In this document: positions 15,231-15,685 of the stretch, piece after piece
Layout of the letters: each line of letters opens with the position of its first letter
Numbering within the stretch: position 1 is the first letter of the stretch
NCBI GenBank assembly: GCA_034189165.1
Contig: JAXHVN010000038.1
Coordinates: forward strand, 1-15,685
Source of the DNA: JAASSS01 sp021767745
Lineage (GTDB): Bacteria > Pseudomonadota > Gammaproteobacteria > UBA5335
Reading direction: 5' to 3'
Length of the DNA: 15,685 nt
Notes under the pieces: generated by a model
Told to the model about the DNA's origin: nothing
What the model saw: the letters and a program-made list of their open reading frames with translations, nothing else
Database searches by the model: none
Position numbers and translations under genes: made by a program

Positions 15231-15236
15231 TTCGAG

Positions 15237-15434
15237 ATGCTGATTCTCACCCGCCGGATAGGCGAAACCGTGATGATCGGTGACGACGTCACCATCACGG
15301 TGCTGGGCGTCAAGGGCAACCAGGTACGGATCGGGGTGAATGCGCCCAAGGACGTGGCGGTGCATCGCGAGGAGATTTACCTGCGCATCAAACAGGAGCA
15401 GGAGCAGGCCGCCGAAGGCGAACGCAAAGGCTGA
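15237..15434 (+). CDS. csrA: Carbon storage regulator CsrA (RsmA)
   Basis: A 65-residue RNA-binding regulator. The sequence opens MLILTRRIGETVMIGDDV and continues ITVLGVKGNQVRIGVNAPKDVAVHREEIY, the full CsrA core; L4 and R44, key RNA-contact residues, are present. The dimer binds GGA motifs in mRNA leaders and controls carbon storage, motility, biofilm and secondary metabolism; small RNAs of the CsrB/RsmZ type sequester it. The length is normal (about 61-65) and the C-terminal tail is Gln/Glu/Lys-rich and variable. The ATG at 15237 has AGGAG 6 nt upstream. It sits between lysC and tRNA-Ser(GCU), as in many gammaproteobacteria. Confidence 0.98.
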   Translation: MLILTRRIGETVMIGDDVTITVLGVKGNQVRIGVNAPKDVAVHREEIYLRIKQEQEQAAEGERKG

Positions 15435-15445
15435 TGCCTTTACCC

Positions 15446-15463
15446 GGCGCCATCGCGCCTTTA
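15446..15463 (+). terminator. Weak terminator-like hairpin after csrA
   Basis: GGCGC, loop CATC, GCGCC (15446-15459), followed by TTTA, 12 bp past the csrA stop. The 5 bp stem and short T run make this marginal. Confidence 0.35.
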
Positions 15464-15475
15464 TCCTTACGCACC

Positions 15476-15493
15476 CCGGCGCCGCGGCGCCGG
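15476..15493. repeat. 18 bp perfect GC palindrome before tRNA-Ser
   Basis: CCGGCGCCGCGGCGCCGG is fully self-complementary and ends 7 bp before the tRNA. It has no following T run. In a csrA-tRNA transcript it would form a stable hairpin just upstream of the RNase P cleavage point. Confidence 0.5.
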
Positions 15494-15500
15494 TCGGTCG

Positions 15501-15593
15501 GGAGAGATGGCCGAGCGGCTGAAGGCGCTCCCCTGCTAAGGGAGTATGGGCTTAAAAGGTCCATCGAGGGTTCGAATCCCTCTCTCTCCGCCA
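15501..15593 (+). tRNA. tRNA-Ser, anticodon GCU
   Basis: Cloverleaf read directly: acceptor GGAGAGA (15501-15507) pairs with TCTCTCC (15583-15589), discriminator G15590, encoded CCA 15591-15593. Anticodon stem CTCCC/GGGAG (15528-15532, 15540-15544) holds loop CTGCTAA with anticodon GCT at 15535-15537, reading AGC/AGU serine codons. A long variable arm (about 15545-15565) is diagnostic of serine tRNA. T arm GAGGG-TTCGAAT-CCCTC (15566-15582). The gene follows csrA by 66 bp, the usual gammaproteobacterial position. Confidence 0.98.
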
Positions 15594-15626
15594 CCTCCAT
15601 GCGATGATCCTCTCCGCCTCGGCGGC

Positions 15627-15655
15627 TTGACGCTCCCGCGCTCGGTGAGGATAAT
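15627..15655 (+). promoter_or_regulatory. Sigma-70 promoter of the downstream tRNA operon
   Basis: TTGACG (15627-15632), 17 bp spacer, GATAAT (15650-15655): five of six matches in each hexamer at ideal spacing. A GC-rich discriminator (CCGCGC, from 15657) follows, as in growth-rate and ppGpp-controlled stable-RNA promoters. The tRNA starts at 15671. Confidence 0.8.
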
Positions 15656-15670
15656 TCCGCGCTCTTTGCT

Positions 15671-15685
15671 GCGCCCGTAGCTCAG
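15671..15685 (+). tRNA. 5' end of a second tRNA (probably tRNA-Arg), cut by the window edge
   Basis: GCGCCCGTAGCTCAG is a standard tRNA opening: seven-base acceptor strand, then T-A-GCTCAG of the D arm. In gammaproteobacteria tRNA-Arg(ACG) commonly follows csrA and tRNA-Ser(GCU), so arginine is the likely identity; the anticodon is outside the window. Confidence 0.75.

Noticed and set aside
15584..15618. Nine-bp repeat CTCTCCGCC of the tRNA-Ser 3' end (15584-15592) again at 15610-15618, like an integration att pair
   Set aside because: It is too short, only 26 bp apart, and there is no integrase or inserted element between the copies.
1..15685. Mobile elements, CRISPR array, phage or defence genes
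   Set aside because: No transposase, integrase, evenly spaced direct repeats or defence motif is seen. Gene content and composition are uniform across the window.

Overview
The window is GC-rich, densely packed bacterial chromosome. It most resembles a gammaproteobacterium. The lysC-csrA-tRNA-Ser(GCU)-tRNA order at the right end is typical of that class, and the PagL-like fragment and the predicted signal-peptide/beta-barrel proteins point to a Gram-negative envelope. A lineage such as Nevskiales/Xanthomonadales or Chromatiales is possible, but this is inference only. I see no mobile element, CRISPR array or phage gene.

Layout, left to right. (1) Positions 1-117 hold the last codons of a lipid A deacylase (PagL-like) gene. 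(2) A plus-strand run at 171-4702 encodes a double-hotdog thioesterase, a CPA1 Na+/H+ antiporter fused to a TrkA/RCK regulatory tail, a small alpha/beta hydrolase, MoaB (molybdenum cofactor) and a glyoxalase-II-like metallo-hydrolase. The antiporter, hydrolase and moaB overlap one another and are probably translationally coupled. (3) Two unrecognised, divergently transcribed, probably outer-membrane proteins (4710-5447 minus, 5584-6579 plus) share a 136 bp promoter region that contains a palindrome. (4) A minus-strand DNA-repair operon (11082 to 6584) encodes Ku, the three-domain end-joining ligase LigD and a type IB topoisomerase. LigD carries a 100-N assembly gap (8545-8644) in the linker between its ligase and polymerase domains. 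(5) A minus-strand pair (12805 to 11202) encodes a thiolase-fold protein and a DUF35/OB-fold partner, closed by a clear rho-independent terminator. Both proteins lack the hallmark cysteines of their families. (6) Plus-strand genes from 13202 encode a zeta-class glutathione transferase (maleylacetoacetate isomerase-like), aspartate kinase LysC, CsrA, tRNA-Ser(GCU), and the first 15 bases of a second tRNA behind a near-consensus sigma-70 promoter.

Functional logic. Ku holds broken DNA ends, LigD processes, fills and seals them, and the co-transcribed TopIB could relax supercoils at the repaired site. The thiolase/OB pair looks like a two-subunit acyl-CoA enzyme of the Ltp2/ChsH2 kind. LysC starts the aspartate-family amino acid pathway and may also make a separate regulatory subunit from an internal start. 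CsrA is a global post-transcriptional regulator whose own leader carries several GGA motifs.

I find no wholly new multi-gene system. The best leads are the TopIB-extended end-joining operon, the cysteine-less thiolase/OB-fold pair, and the divergent pair of unknown envelope proteins.
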